Assembly (NCBI GenBank): GCA_018262505.1
Contig: JAGSYV010000072.1
Location: forward strand, 1-48,424
Reading direction: 5' to 3'
DNA length: 48,424 bases
DNA from: Pseudomonadota bacterium
GTDB lineage: Bacteria > Pseudomonadota > Alphaproteobacteria > Rhizobiales > Pleomorphomonadaceae
Shown here: positions 7,661 through 18,952 of the stretch, one piece after another
How positions within the stretch are numbered: position 1 is the first letter of the stretch
Layout of the letters: the number at the start of each line of letters is the position of its first letter
Notes under the pieces: model-generated
The model's database searches: none
Seen by the model: only the letters and a program-made list of their open reading frames with translations
Told to the model about the DNA's origin: nothing
Translations under genes and position numbers: made by a program

Positions 7661-9052
7661 ATGAACCGCTGCCTAGCGCTGATACTTCCCTTCGCGGGTC
7701 TGCTTGCCGCCGGCCTCGCGCTCACTCCTGAGCCAGCGCGGGCTGCCGATCCCGCCGCCCTCAGCTCGGTCGCCGACATCGAGGGACGGGTGATCAATCT
7801 CGGCCTCAACAAGTCCATGGTCATCGACCTGCCCGAGGACATCCGCGACGTTCTGGTGTCCAACCCGGCGATCGCCGATGCCGTGGTCCGCAACAATCGC
7901 AAAATCTATCTGATCGGCATGAGCGTCGGCGAGGCCAACGTCTTCCTGTTCGGCGCCGGCAATCGCCAGATTGCGCATTTTGAACTGGTCATCGGCCGCG
8001 ACACCGTCGGCCTCGAAAGCATGCTTGCCGACGTGGTTCCCGGCTCGCACATCAAGGCGCAGTCGCTTGGTGATTCACTGGTGCTGTCGGGCACCGTCAC
8101 CTCGGCGGAAGCAGCGGCCATGGCAGCCAACATTGCTGCCAAATTCGTTGGCTCTGCCGACAAGATCGTCAACTCGATCACGGTCTCCGGCTCGGATCAG
8201 GTCAATCTACGCGTCGTCATCGCCGAGGTGGAAAAGAATACGGTCAGGAAACTCGGCATCGACATGGCCGGCGCGGTGGGGGCGGTCGCCGCCGCCAGTT
8301 CTCCGGCCAATCTCACGTCCAATCTGGCCGGGTTGTCGTCCGATTCCACAAAGCTGTTCGGTATTGGCGACACGAGCACCAGCTCGGCGCTTAACATTTC
8401 TTCCGACCATTTCACGGCGATGATCAATGCCCTGAAGACCCAGGGCGTCGTGCGCACGCTGGCGGAACCGAACGTCACCGCCATTTCCGGCCAGCCGGCC
8501 AAGGTAGTCGTCGGCGGCGAGATTCCCTACACGTTGGTCAGCAACAACGGCAACACCATCAACTTCAAGGAATACGGCGTGATTCTGAAGTTCACGCCGG
8601 TAGTGCTGAGTTCCGGCCGCATCAGCCTCAACATCAATACCGAGGTGAGCGATATCGACACCTCCTACGGAACCGACACGCCGGCCATCAAGAAGCGCGG
8701 CGCCGAAACCACCGTCGAGGTTCCTTCCGGTGGTGCTATCGCCATCGGTGGCCTCCTGCGTGACAACATCTCCAAGTCCATCAACGGCACACCTGGGTTG
8801 TCCGACCTGCCGATTCTCGGCGCACTGTTCAAGAGCGAGGCCTACCAGCGCCAACAGACCGAACTGGTGGTCTTCGTGACGCCATACCTCGTCAAGCCCG
8901 TTGCAACCTCGGCCATCACGCGCCCCGACCAAAACCTCAACTTCCAGGCCGATGCCCAGAGCTACTTCCTAAATCAGATCAATCGCATCTACCGCGTCAA
9001 TGGTGCCGCTTCCGGTTCATACCAGGGCCGCTACGGCTTCTCCTATGATTAA
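7661..9052 (+). CDS. cpaC: Tad pilus outer-membrane secretin
   Basis: A 463-aa secretin that forms the outer-membrane gate for the Flp pilus. From the ATG at 7661 (AGGA upstream) it starts with a clear signal peptide ending around PARAADP; an ATG at 7616 overlapping the cpaB stop would add 15 residues before it. The N domain (about 30-100, VSNPAIADAVV) is followed by a BON-like segment (SGTVTSAEAAAMA) and the secretin domain, with LAEPNVTAISGQPAKVVVGGE and the C-terminal VPSGGAIAIGGLL and TPGLSDLPILGALF signatures. The N domain is shared with the small protein encoded at 4813-5352. Confidence 0.93.
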   Translation: MNRCLALILPFAGLLAAGLALTPEPARAADPAALSSVADIEGRVINLGLNKSMVIDLPEDIRDVLVSNPAIADAVVRNNRKIYLIGMSVGEANVFLFGAGNRQIAHFELVIGRDTVGLESMLADVVPGSHIKAQSLGDSLVLSGTVTSAEAAAMAANIAAKFVGSADKIVNSITVSGSDQVNLRVVIAEVEKNTVRKLGIDMAGAVGAVAAASSPANLTSNLAGLSSDSTKLFGIGDTSTSSALNISSDHFTAMINALKTQGVVRTLAEPNVTAISGQPAKVVVGGEIPYTLVSNNGNTINFKEYGVILKFTPVVLSSGRISLNINTEVSDIDTSYGTDTPAIKKRGAETTVEVPSGGAIAIGGLLRDNISKSINGTPGLSDLPILGALFKSEAYQRQQTELVVFVTPYLVKPVATSAITRPDQNLNFQADAQSYFLNQINRIYRVNGAASGSYQGRYGFSYD

Positions 9053-9074
9053 GCCGGCGCACTGGAGGAGTGCC

Positions 9075-9785
9075 ATGCAGGCCATGAATCCGCTTACCTG
9101 CTCCGAAAGGCAGCCGCGTCGGTCAGCAAAGCCGATAGCGGTCGCTATGGCGCTCGCGCTGGCCGCCTGCAATCAGCAGGGTCAGACGTTGACGGACGGC
9201 TTGCCGCCCGACGGTTATCGTAGCGCTTATCCGATCACCGTCACCGAGGCACCTCAGACGCTGGACATCCCGGTCGGTACCGGCACGGGAGGGCTTTCAC
9301 CCGACCTCAGAGCCGTAGTCGCCGATTTTGGCGCCGACGCTGCGCGGAACGCCACCGGCCCGGTAGTGGTGATGACACCAGCCGGGTCGATCAATCAGGC
9401 GGCCGCCGACTATCTCGCTCGTCAGATCCGAACCGTCCTCAGGCAATCGGGCGTGGCCGCGGCCTATCTGAGAAGCCAGACCTACGCCGTCGCCGATCCA
9501 CGCGTTCCCGCGCCGATCCGGCTTGGCTTTGCCCGCATCAAAGCGGTGAGCCCTCCCTGTGGCCGCTGGACGGCCGACGCCCTGCCGGACAACCAAAAGG
9601 GCGACGATGGCGCAGAGTTCGGTTGCTCTACCCAAGCCAATCTCGCCGCCATGGTGGAGAATCCGAACGATCTGCTGATCCCTCGATCCGAAACGCCCGT
9701 GCGTGGCTGGCAGCGCTGGGAAATGTTGCAGAAGGCTGCCAAGGGATCGAGTCCGTCGGCCAGCTATCCGACTTCGACTTTCTAG
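9075..9785 (+). CDS. cpaD: Tad pilus lipoprotein CpaD
   Basis: The ATG at 9075 has GGAGGAG close upstream; the frame is open earlier but that part lies inside cpaC. The 236-aa product has a rather long basic N-terminus, a hydrophobic stretch and a lipobox ending ALAAC (Cys about residue 32), then the CpaD domain with cysteines in PPCGRW and FGCSTQANLAAMV, which are typical of the family. It is expected in the outer membrane, helping the secretin. It lies 12 bases before cpaE. Confidence 0.9.
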   Translation: MQAMNPLTCSERQPRRSAKPIAVAMALALAACNQQGQTLTDGLPPDGYRSAYPITVTEAPQTLDIPVGTGTGGLSPDLRAVVADFGADAARNATGPVVVMTPAGSINQAAADYLARQIRTVLRQSGVAAAYLRSQTYAVADPRVPAPIRLGFARIKAVSPPCGRWTADALPDNQKGDDGAEFGCSTQANLAAMVENPNDLLIPRSETPVRGWQRWEMLQKAAKGSSPSASYPTSTF

Positions 9786-9797
9786 GAACCGAAGGCT

Positions 9798-11069
9798 ATG
9801 ACCACCGACGATCCGCTCGTCCCTCCCTCCTCCGGCCGGCCCACCGACACCGAAGGGCTCAAGCCCGTGCCGCGCATCTCCATCCAGGCGTTCTGCGAGA
9901 CGCCAGGGGTCGCCGACGTGCTGGAGCAGGCGGCAACCGATCGCCACATGGCGAAAGCGCACGTCAAGGTGCATCAGGGCGGCGTCGCGGCCGCTTTGGA
10001 TTTCTACACCGCCGCGCCGACGCCGAACCTGCTCTTCGTCGAGACGCGCGAACGGCGCGAGCGAGTGCTCGAACAGGTCGACCAGTTGGCCACCGTCTGT
10101 GATGCCGGCACCAAGGTGGTGCTGATCGGCCATCACAACGACATCGCCCTTTATCGCGACCTGATGCGCCGCGGCGTTTCGGAATATATGGTCGCGCCCT
10201 TCGATCTCTATGACGTCATCCGCGAGATCGGCGAAATCTATCTTTCGCCCGATGTGAAACCGGTGGGACGAACCATCGCCTTCATTGGAGCCCGGGGTGG
10301 TGCCGGCTCGTCGACAATCGCCCATAACGTCGCCTTCGCGCTGTCGCGCGGCTTCGAGGGTGGGGTCGTTCTGGCCGATCTGGACTTGCCCTTCGGCACC
10401 GCAAGTCTCGATTTCAATCAGGAGCCGCCGCAGACGCTGGCCGATGCGCTCGCCGCCGGCGAGCGGGTGGACGATGTTTTCCTCGACCGGTTGCTCTCCA
10501 AATGCGCCAGCAACCTCAGCTTGCTCGCTGCCCCGGCCACCCTCGATCGTGCCTTTGACCATGACGAGATGGCCTTCGATCCGATCATCGACGCCGCCCG
10601 CATCGGCGCCCCAGCGATCATCCTCGACCTGCCGCATCTCTGGACGGCCTGGGTCCGCCGTCTGCTTGCCGCCGCCGACGAGGTCGTGATCACGGCCATG
10701 CCCGACCTCGCCTCCCTCAGAAACACTAAGAACCTTATCGATCAGCTGAAAATTGCCCGCCCCAACGACGAAGCCCCCCGCCTCGTCATCAATCAGGTCG
10801 GTTTGCCAAAGCGTCCGGAAATCAAGCCGATTGATTTCCAAAAGGCACTGCAGCTCGATCCGGCAGCCATCATTCCTTTCGACGCCGCTTTGTTCGGAAC
10901 GGCGACCAACAATGGCCAGATGATCGCCGAGGTCAGTGCGCGCTCGCCGGTCGCCCAGATTTTCGAAGCGCTTGCCGCCCGGCTGACCGGCCGCAGCGTG
11001 GCGCGCAGCAGCCGCAAATCGGCTCTCATGCCGCTGCTGGCCCGCCTGCCGCGCCTCAAGGCGCACTGA
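9798..11069 (+). CDS. cpaE: CpaE/TadZ-like pilus localisation ATPase
   Basis: A 423-aa two-domain protein: an N-terminal receiver-like region (about 30-140) without obvious phosphorylation pocket residues, then a ParA/MinD-type ATPase domain whose nucleotide loop is GARGGAGSST at about 164-173. In this family the loop has Arg rather than the usual signature Lys, as here. CpaE/TadZ positions the pilus machine at the pole and acts on the cytoplasmic face. Tight packing with cpaD and cpaF indicates one operon. Confidence 0.92.
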   Translation: MTTDDPLVPPSSGRPTDTEGLKPVPRISIQAFCETPGVADVLEQAATDRHMAKAHVKVHQGGVAAALDFYTAAPTPNLLFVETRERRERVLEQVDQLATVCDAGTKVVLIGHHNDIALYRDLMRRGVSEYMVAPFDLYDVIREIGEIYLSPDVKPVGRTIAFIGARGGAGSSTIAHNVAFALSRGFEGGVVLADLDLPFGTASLDFNQEPPQTLADALAAGERVDDVFLDRLLSKCASNLSLLAAPATLDRAFDHDEMAFDPIIDAARIGAPAIILDLPHLWTAWVRRLLAAADEVVITAMPDLASLRNTKNLIDQLKIARPNDEAPRLVINQVGLPKRPEIKPIDFQKALQLDPAAIIPFDAALFGTATNNGQMIAEVSARSPVAQIFEALAARLTGRSVARSSRKSALMPLLARLPRLKAH

Positions 11070-11092
11070 CGATCAGGACGAGGAGACGTTCA

Positions 11093-12565
<1,473 letters not shown>

Positions 12566-12593
12566 TCACCGCGAGCGATAGGGGAGAGCAAGC

Positions 12594-13592
12594 ATGCAGT
12601 TCGACATTCGCATCCTCGCGATGATGGGACTCGTCGGTTTCTCGATCGCCGCGCTGCTCTATGGCTTTCTTTACAGTCGCATCGAGCGACAGGCATCGGC
12701 CGAACGTCGGCGAACGCTGGTGGCCGCGCCAATCGTTAACGCCGAGCGGGCCAAGGCAACGGCAACGCCGACCGCCCGCCGCCGCAACGTCCAGGAGACC
12801 CTGAAAGACCTTGAGGTCAAGCAGAAGCACAAGGCGTCGAAATCCACCAACCCGCCAATGCAGCTCCGCCTCGAGCAAGCCGGCCTCACCCTGCCGATCG
12901 GCCGCTTCTACGTCTATAGCGCCCTGACAGGCATCATCGTGACGGCTGCTTGCTTCCTCATGAGGCTGCCGATCCTCCTGGTGCTGGGAGCCGGCTTCGT
13001 CGGCGCCGTCGGCTTGCCGCGCTTTGTCGTCAACTTCATCCGCAAACGTCGCCACGCCGCCTTCATCGAAGAACTCGCCAATGCCGTTGAAGTCATCGTC
13101 CGCGGCGTCAAGGCAGGCCTGCCGCTCAACGACTGTCTTCGGATGATTGCCAGCGAGGCCAAGGAGCCGGTCAGAAGCGAATTCCGCACCGTCATCGAGG
13201 CCATGCAACTCGGAATGCCGATCGATGAGGCGGTTAGCCGCATGTATGAGCGTGTGCCGCTGCCGGAGACCAACTTCTTCGGCATCGTACTCTCCATCCA
13301 GTCGAAGGCCGGCGGCAACCTCTCCGAAGCGCTCGGCAATCTTGCCAAGGTGCTGCGTGAACGCAAAAAGATGCGCGCCAAGATCCAGGCGATGAGCATG
13401 GAGGCCAAATCGTCGGCCGGCATCATCGGCTCGCTGCCATTCATCGTTACCACCCTCGTTTATCTGACCAGCCCCGGTTACATCATGGTGCTGTTCACCT
13501 CGCCGATCGGGCAGATCGTTCTCGGCATTTCGATTCTCTGGATGCTGATCGGCGTCTTCGTCATGAAGCGCATGATCGCCTTCGACTTCTAG
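12594..13592 (+). CDS. tadB: Tad inner-membrane platform protein TadB
   Basis: A 332-aa GspF/T2SSF-domain protein. One transmembrane helix sits at the N-terminus (about 8-25), a pair in the region 100-145, a cytoplasmic T2SSF domain around 160-285 (EELANAVEVIVRGVKAG, QSKAGGNLSEALGNL), and helices at the C-terminus. TadB forms the membrane platform with TadC and contacts CpaF. GGGGAGAG precedes the ATG. The stop lies within the AGGAGG ribosome-binding site of tadC. Confidence 0.93.
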   Translation: MQFDIRILAMMGLVGFSIAALLYGFLYSRIERQASAERRRTLVAAPIVNAERAKATATPTARRRNVQETLKDLEVKQKHKASKSTNPPMQLRLEQAGLTLPIGRFYVYSALTGIIVTAACFLMRLPILLVLGAGFVGAVGLPRFVVNFIRKRRHAAFIEELANAVEVIVRGVKAGLPLNDCLRMIASEAKEPVRSEFRTVIEAMQLGMPIDEAVSRMYERVPLPETNFFGIVLSIQSKAGGNLSEALGNLAKVLRERKKMRAKIQAMSMEAKSSAGIIGSLPFIVTTLVYLTSPGYIMVLFTSPIGQIVLGISILWMLIGVFVMKRMIAFDF

Positions 13593-13601
13593 GAGGTCAC
13601 T

Positions 13602-14576
13602 ATGGGCGCGATCATCGACACTCTGCGCGACCCGGTGGCCCTGATGGCCATTCTGGTATCGCTCGCCATCTTCGCCACCATCCTCAGTCTGGCCATGCCG
13701 CTCCTATCGAGCGACCGTCTGCCGTCACGCATGCGCGCCGTCGCCGACGAACGCGAGAAGATCCGTCAACGCGAACGTGCCCGACTTGTCGAGGAGGGAC
13801 GCGGCTCGCTGCGCGGCAAGGAATCCAAGGCCTACATGCGCCGCCTGGTCGACAAGCTGTCGCTCAGAAAGGCGTTGCTCGACGAGAAGGGCGAGGAAAA
13901 GCTCAAGCAAGCCGGCTATCGAAGCGAGGCAGCGACCACCACGTTTCTGTTTGCCCGCTTCGTCCTGCCTTTCGGCTTCCTGGCGATCGCCATCTTCTAC
14001 ATCTTCATCGTGCTGAAGATTGATCGCCCCTTGTCCTTCAAGGTCGGCATCTGTCTGGTGATCGCCTATGCCGGCTTCTACCTGCCGGTGATCTTCGTCT
14101 CCAACGCGCTGCAGAAGCGCCAGCATTCGATCAAGCGTGCCTTTCCCGATTCCCTCGATCTCTTGCTCATCTGCGTCGAAAGCGGCATGTCGATCGAGCC
14201 CGCCTTTCGCCGAGTCTCCGAAGAGATCGGCAGCCAGTCCCTGGCGCTGGCCGAGGAACTCAGCCTGACAACCGCCGAGCTGTCTTTCCTGTCCGACCGA
14301 CGGCAGGCCTATGAAAATCTGGCCAACCGCACCGGCCTCGACGGCGTCAAGGCGGTCTGCCTCGCGCTCATCCAGTCCGAACGCTACGGCACGCCGCTTG
14401 GTCAGACGCTGCGCGTGCTCAGTCAGGAAAACCGCGACATGCGCATGAACGAGGCGGAGAAGAAGGCGGCGGCGCTCCCTCCCAAGCTGACCGTGCCGAT
14501 GATCCTGTTCTTCCTGCCGGTGCTGTTCGCCGTCATCATGGCGCCGGCCATCATCAAGATCACGTCGATGCACTGA
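13602..14576 (+). CDS. tadC: Tad inner-membrane platform protein TadC
   Basis: A 324-aa paralogue of TadB with the same layout: N-terminal helix, central helices (about 115-170), T2SSF domain (about 180-300; FPDSLDLLLICVESGMSIEPA) and a C-terminal helix. It completes the platform. AGGAGG overlaps the tadB stop codon, so the two are translationally linked. It is the last gene of the tad operon; a bidirectional terminator follows. Confidence 0.93.
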   Translation: MGAIIDTLRDPVALMAILVSLAIFATILSLAMPLLSSDRLPSRMRAVADEREKIRQRERARLVEEGRGSLRGKESKAYMRRLVDKLSLRKALLDEKGEEKLKQAGYRSEAATTTFLFARFVLPFGFLAIAIFYIFIVLKIDRPLSFKVGICLVIAYAGFYLPVIFVSNALQKRQHSIKRAFPDSLDLLLICVESGMSIEPAFRRVSEEIGSQSLALAEELSLTTAELSFLSDRRQAYENLANRTGLDGVKAVCLALIQSERYGTPLGQTLRVLSQENRDMRMNEAEKKAAALPPKLTVPMILFFLPVLFAVIMAPAIIKITSMH

Positions 14577-14585
14577 TCGGAGGCA

Positions 14586-14612
14586 AAAACCCCGGTCGAT
14601 GGCCGGGGTTTT
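14586..14612. terminator. bidirectional intrinsic terminator between tadC and upp
   Basis: Perfect 10-bp inverted repeat AAAACCCCGG (14586-14595) and CCGGGGTTTT (14603-14612) with a 7-base loop. The T-tract is at the 3' end on both strands, so it can end the tad operon on the plus strand and the nucleoside operon on the minus strand. Confidence 0.9.
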
Positions 14613-14635
14613 CGGGGCATGGAAATCAGGAGCGC

Positions 14636-15262
14636 TTACTTGGTGCCGTACATGCGATCGCCGGCGTCGCCAAGACCGGGCACGATATAGCCCTTCTCGT
14701 TGAGGTGGCTGTCAATCGCGGCCGTGAACACCGGCACGTCGGGATGCGCCTCCGTGAAGTGCTTGATGCCCTCGGGCGCGGCGAGCAGACAGACGAAGCG
14801 AATGTCGCGAGCGCCACGCTCCTTCAGCTTGTCGACGGCGGCAATCGACGAATTGCCGGTGGCCAGCATCGGGTCGACGACAATGGTGAGACGGTCGGAC
14901 AGATCGGCCGGTGCCTTGAAGTAGTATTCGACCGGCTGCAGCGTCTCGTGATCGCGGTAGATGCCGATGTGCGACACGCGGGCGGCCGGGACCAGGTCGA
15001 GCATCCCCTCGAGAAGACCGTTACCGGCGCGCAGCACCGAGGCAAACACCAGCTTCTTGCCCTCAAGGGTCGGCGCCGTCATGGTCTGCAGCGGCGTCTC
15101 GATTTCCACTTCGGTCAGCGCCAGGTCGCGCGTCACTTCATAGCAGAGCAACGTGGATATCTCACGCAGCAACCGCCGGAAGCTCGCTGTCGAGGTTTCC
15201 TGTTTGCGCATGATGGTGAGCTTGTGCTGCACCAGCGGATGATCGATGACCTTGACGCTCAT
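14636..15262 (-). CDS. upp: uracil phosphoribosyltransferase
   Basis: Converts uracil and PRPP to UMP. The 208-aa product from the ATG ending at 15262 (AGGAA upstream) has the family motifs [10 protein letters not shown], the PRPP loop [10 protein letters not shown] and the uracil-binding GDAGDRMYG at the C-terminus. An in-frame start at 15307 would add 15 residues not seen in the family. As last gene of the operon it recovers the uracil released by deoA, which is the logical end of pyrimidine nucleoside salvage. Confidence 0.95.
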   Translation of the reverse strand: MSVKVIDHPLVQHKLTIMRKQETSTASFRRLLREISTLLCYEVTRDLALTEVEIETPLQTMTAPTLEGKKLVFASVLRAGNGLLEGMLDLVPAARVSHIGIYRDHETLQPVEYYFKAPADLSDRLTIVVDPMLATGNSSIAAVDKLKERGARDIRFVCLLAAPEGIKHFTEAHPDVPVFTAAIDSHLNEKGYIVPGLGDAGDRMYGTK

Positions 15263-15334
15263 GGGTTCCTCGCGGCTTTGAGTTTGAGCCGCCTCCGAAA
15301 CCGGCATTTTCCCCGATCTCCACCAGATTTCCGC

Positions 15335-16321
15335 TTACAGCCGGGCAAGAAGTCGCGCTTTGGTTACCTCATCGCAGAAGGCATCTTCGATCGCCGTCCG
15401 CGTCACGACCGCCAACTCGGCATCGCTGAGCCCGAAAGCATCGCGCGCCACACCATACTCGTGCCCAACCGACGTCCAGAAAAACGGCGGGTCGTCGGTA
15501 TTGAGCGAGTGGCGCACCCCTGCCGCCCTGAGTGCCAGCAGCGGATGGTCGGTGTAGTCCTGATAGACCCCCAGGGTAACGTTGGACACCGGGCAGACTT
15601 CAAGGTGGATACCCTCGTCGGCGATGCGGCGGACGAGATCGGCGTTCTCGATGGCGCGCACGCCATGGCCGATACGCTTCACCGGGATGGCATCGAGCGT
15701 TGCCGCGACGCCTTCCCACGAGCACCATTCACCGGCATGGCAGGTGAGCGGCAGCCCCGCCTCGGTGGCGATCTCGAAGGCGGCGCTGAATTCGTCCGGC
15801 GTATGCAGGCGCTCCTCGCCGGCCATGCCGAAGCCGACGACTTCCGGCACGAGATTGTTCACCGCCATCCGCGCCGCCTCGACGCCGCGCTCGGGACCGT
15901 AGTGACGCTCGACGAGCGGGATGACGCGGCCGACGATGCCCGTCGCCGCTTCAGCACGGCGCAGCCCTTCGACGATGCCGTCGAGATAGCTGCGATATCC
16001 GAGACCGGAACGTTCGCCAAAGTCGGGCGATACGAAGAACTCGGTATAGATCGAACCGGCGGCGGCGGCTTCCCGCTGATATATCTCCGCAAGCTCGGCA
16101 AAATCCTCGGGCGTGCGGAACACCGAAGCAGCGAGATCATAGGCAACGAGGAAAGCCGAGAAGTCCGTCCAGAGATAACGGCCTTCGTCGTCGAACAGGC
16201 GCGACACGTCCACGCCATAGCGGGCAGCGTTGCGGCGGACGAGATCCGGCGCGGCGCCGGCCTCCAGATGAACGTGCAGTTCGGCCTTCGGCACCGAAGG
16301 CACGGCGGTCGTTTCGGTCAT
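15335..16321 (-). CDS. add: adenosine deaminase
   Basis: Deaminates adenosine to inosine. The 328-aa product starts at the ATG ending at 16321, 10 bases after the deoB stop; longer in-frame starts would overlap deoB. Zinc and catalytic motifs are present: ELHVHLEAG near residue 15, CHAGEW, the histidine of RIGHGVRA, and LNTDDPPFF. The HVHLE form is common in alphaproteobacterial Add and close to adenine deaminase-like relatives, so adenine deaminase is the main alternative; the neighbouring purine nucleoside phosphorylase and cytidine deaminase favour adenosine. Confidence 0.85.
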   Translation of the reverse strand: MTETTAVPSVPKAELHVHLEAGAAPDLVRRNAARYGVDVSRLFDDEGRYLWTDFSAFLVAYDLAASVFRTPEDFAELAEIYQREAAAAGSIYTEFFVSPDFGERSGLGYRSYLDGIVEGLRRAEAATGIVGRVIPLVERHYGPERGVEAARMAVNNLVPEVVGFGMAGEERLHTPDEFSAAFEIATEAGLPLTCHAGEWCSWEGVAATLDAIPVKRIGHGVRAIENADLVRRIADEGIHLEVCPVSNVTLGVYQDYTDHPLLALRAAGVRHSLNTDDPPFFWTSVGHEYGVARDAFGLSDAELAVVTRTAIEDAFCDEVTKARLLARL

Positions 16322-16331
16322 GGACAGTCTT

Positions 16332-17549
16332 TCAGAGCAAGGAGCGGCCGTGGAGGCCCGGCGCCAGGCCGAGCCAGGCGGCAACGGTCTCGGCCATGTC
16401 GGCGAAGGTGTCGGGCCGCCCAGCCGGGCCAGGCGGCACGCGCGGACCGGCAAACAGCGCCGGCACACGTTCGCGCGTGTGATCGCTGCCGCGCCACGTT
16501 GGGTCGCAGCCATGGTCGGCGGTGATCAGCAGCATGTCGCCCTCGCCCATCGCCGCCTCAACCTCCGGCAGGCGCCGATCAAAGGCCTCCAGGCAGGCCG
16601 CATAGCCGGCGACGTCGCGCCGATGCCCATACTCGGTATCGAAATCGACAAGGTTGACGAAAACCAGATCGCCATCCCGGGCTTCGCCGAGCGCGGCGAT
16701 GCCGAGATCGAGGTTACCGTCGTTGGACTTGCCCTTGCGGGTGATGGTGATGTTCTGGTGGGCGAAGATGTCGCCAATCTTGCCGATGCCATAGACCTTG
16801 TGGCCCGCGGCCTCGACACGGGTGAGCAGCGTCGGCTCCGGTGGCGGCACAGCGTAGTCGCGCCGGTTGGCGGTACGCTTGAAGGTATCCTTGGTTTCAC
16901 CGACAAAGGGGCGGGCGATGACCCGTCCGACGCGATAGGCATCAACCAGCTTGCGGGCGATCTCACAGTCGGCGAGCAGCTTGGCGAGACCGAAATGCGT
17001 CTCGTGGGCGGCGATCTGCATCACCGAGTCGGCCGAGGTGTAGACGATCGGCTTGCCGGTGCGGATATGCTCCTCGCCGAAGCGGGCGATGACCTCGGTG
17101 CCGGAGGCGTGGCAGTTGCCGAGGATGCCCGGCACACCGGTCTCGCGCACATAGGCGTCGATGAGCTCGGCCGGGAAACTCGGCGGATCCGGCGGGAAAT
17201 AGCCCCATTCGAAGGGCACCGGCACGCCGGCGATTTCCCAATGGCCGGATGGCGTGTCCTTGCCGCTCGACACCTCGGCGGGCGCAGCATAGCGCCCCTC
17301 GGCCGTTGCGCGGGAAAAGCCCGCCGGCTTCTGGCCGGTGGCAAGCTCCGCCGCCAGCCCGAGGCCGAGACGCTCAAGATTGGGAAGCGACAGCACCCCC
17401 GACCGCAGGCCGTCCCGGTCACCCCGTCCGGCGGCGCATTCGGCGGCGATGTGACCGAGCGTGTCGGAGCCCTCGTCGCCAAAGCGGGCGGCATCCGGCG
17501 CGCCGCCGATGCCAAGGCTGTCGAGCACAATGATGATGGCTCGTTTCAT
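16332..17549 (-). CDS. deoB: phosphopentomutase
   Basis: Moves phosphate from C1 to C5 of ribose or deoxyribose, linking nucleoside phosphorolysis to the pentose phosphate pathway. The 405-aa protein has the alkaline-phosphatase-superfamily features of DeoB: N-terminal [13 protein letters not shown] (metal Asp), [15 protein letters not shown] with the phosphorylated Thr, [13 protein letters not shown] and [10 protein letters not shown]. Intact and of usual length. No deoC is present in the window, so deoxyribose-5-phosphate cleavage would need a gene elsewhere. Confidence 0.96.
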   Translation of the reverse strand: MKRAIIIVLDSLGIGGAPDAARFGDEGSDTLGHIAAECAAGRGDRDGLRSGVLSLPNLERLGLGLAAELATGQKPAGFSRATAEGRYAAPAEVSSGKDTPSGHWEIAGVPVPFEWGYFPPDPPSFPAELIDAYVRETGVPGILGNCHASGTEVIARFGEEHIRTGKPIVYTSADSVMQIAAHETHFGLAKLLADCEIARKLVDAYRVGRVIARPFVGETKDTFKRTANRRDYAVPPPEPTLLTRVEAAGHKVYGIGKIGDIFAHQNITITRKGKSNDGNLDLGIAALGEARDGDLVFVNLVDFDTEYGHRRDVAGYAACLEAFDRRLPEVEAAMGEGDMLLITADHGCDPTWRGSDHTRERVPALFAGPRVPPGPAGRPDTFADMAETVAAWLGLAPGLHGRSLL

Positions 17550-17635
17550 GAATCCTCCCCGGCGCCTGTCGGCACCTCAGATTTGTTCTGAAGTCCCAGG
17601 GCGGCGCCGTCCGCGACCGCTCCGGGGCAAATGCC

Positions 17636-18952
17636 TCAACCGCCCACTCGCTCGATCACCGACGGGCCGCGATCCGGCCGATCGCCGAGCCGATAGGCGG
17701 CGATGAGCGCCGCCGTGGCAGCCTCGGCGGCCGACTCGCTCGCCGCATGCACGAAGCCGAACGGCTGATCCGGACCGACGTCCTGACCCAGGCCGGCCAG
17801 GGCCGAGAAGCCGACGGACGGGTCAATGGCATCCTGCGGCCGAGTCCGGCCACCGCCCAACCCGACAACGGCAACACCGATCGCCCGCGCATCGATGGCG
17901 GCAATGGTGCCGGCCTGAGGCGCATAGACCGGCTTCACCACCGGTGCCTTGGCAAGATAGCTGTCGGCCTTGGTCACGAAATCGACCGGACCGCCCAGCG
18001 CGCTGACCATGCTGCCGAAGATTTCCGCCGCCCGGCCGGAAGTGAAGGCTTCCTCCACCGCGACACGCGCCTCGGCGAGGTCGGGCCGAAGGTCGCCAAT
18101 CACCAGCATTTCCGCCGACAGCGCCACCGTTACCTCCCACATGCGTGGGTCGATGCGCTTGCCGGTCAGGAAATCGACGGCAAGCTGCACTTCCAGTGCA
18201 TTGCCGGCCGCCGTGCCCAGCGGCTCGTTCATGTCGGTGATGAGACCAACCGTCGGCAGGCCGGCGCCGTTTGCCACATGGACGAGGCTTTCGGCCAGGG
18301 CCCGGGAATCGTCGAGGGTCGCCATGAAGGCGCCGGTGCCGGTCTTGACGTCGAGAACAAGACCGTGAAGGCCGGCGGCGAGCTTCTTGGAAAGGATCGA
18401 CGCCGTGATCAGGTCGATGCTCTCCACCGTGCCGGTCACGTCGCGGATGGAATAAAGCCGCTTGTCGGCCGGCGCGAGATCGGCGGTCTGGCCGATGACG
18501 GCGCAGCCGACTTCGCGCACCACCTTGCGGAACAGTTCGTTGTCCGGCTGCGTCTTGTAGCCGGGTACCGTATCGAGCTTGTCGAGCGTGCCGCCGGTAT
18601 GTCCGAGGCCACGGCCGGAGATCATCGGCACATAACCGCCGCAGGCGGCGATGGCCGGCGCCAGCATCAGCGATACGGTATCGCCGATGCCGCCGGTCGA
18701 ATGCTTGTCGAGCGCCGGCCCCGGCAGGTCGGACCAGTCGAGAACGGTGCCCGAGTCGCGCATGGCGAGCGTCAGCGCCACGCGTTCGTCGATGGTCATG
18801 CCCCGGAAGAAGGTGGCCATGGCGAAAGCCGCCACCTGTCCCTCGGTCACCGAGCCGGCCGTCAGGCCCTGGACCATGAAGGCGATCTCGTCGCGGCTGA
18901 GCACCGCACCGTCACGCTTGCGGCGGATGATTTCCTGCGGCAGGAAGCTCAT
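17636..18952 (-). CDS. deoA: thymidine/pyrimidine-nucleoside phosphorylase
   Basis: Phosphorolysis of thymidine, deoxyuridine and possibly uridine. The 438-aa product carries the DeoA signature [14 protein letters not shown] near residue 84, [15 protein letters not shown] and [10 protein letters not shown]. Its ATG overlaps the punA stop by 4 bases, an ATGA-type coupling. It is intact and in the order expected between purine phosphorylase and phosphopentomutase. Confidence 0.96.
   Translation of the reverse strand: MSFLPQEIIRRKRDGAVLSRDEIAFMVQGLTAGSVTEGQVAAFAMATFFRGMTIDERVALTLAMRDSGTVLDWSDLPGPALDKHSTGGIGDTVSLMLAPAIAACGGYVPMISGRGLGHTGGTLDKLDTVPGYKTQPDNELFRKVVREVGCAVIGQTADLAPADKRLYSIRDVTGTVESIDLITASILSKKLAAGLHGLVLDVKTGTGAFMATLDDSRALAESLVHVANGAGLPTVGLITDMNEPLGTAAGNALEVQLAVDFLTGKRIDPRMWEVTVALSAEMLVIGDLRPDLAEARVAVEEAFTSGRAAEIFGSMVSALGGPVDFVTKADSYLAKAPVVKPVYAPQAGTIAAIDARAIGVAVVGLGGGRTRPQDAIDPSVGFSALAGLGQDVGPDQPFGFVHAASESAAEAATAALIAAYRLGDRPDRGPSVIERVGG

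Noticed and set aside
9297-11066. Long open frame on the minus strand opposite cpaD-cpaE (589 codons)
   Set aside because: It lies antisense to two clear pilus genes and is rich in Gly, Arg, His and Asp with no domain pattern, as expected from GC-rich codon bias on the opposite strand.
14705-16525. Long plus-strand frame opposite upp and add (606 codons)
   Set aside because: Antisense of two enzymes with full motifs; composition is low-complexity Arg/Gly/His and no start signal is convincing.
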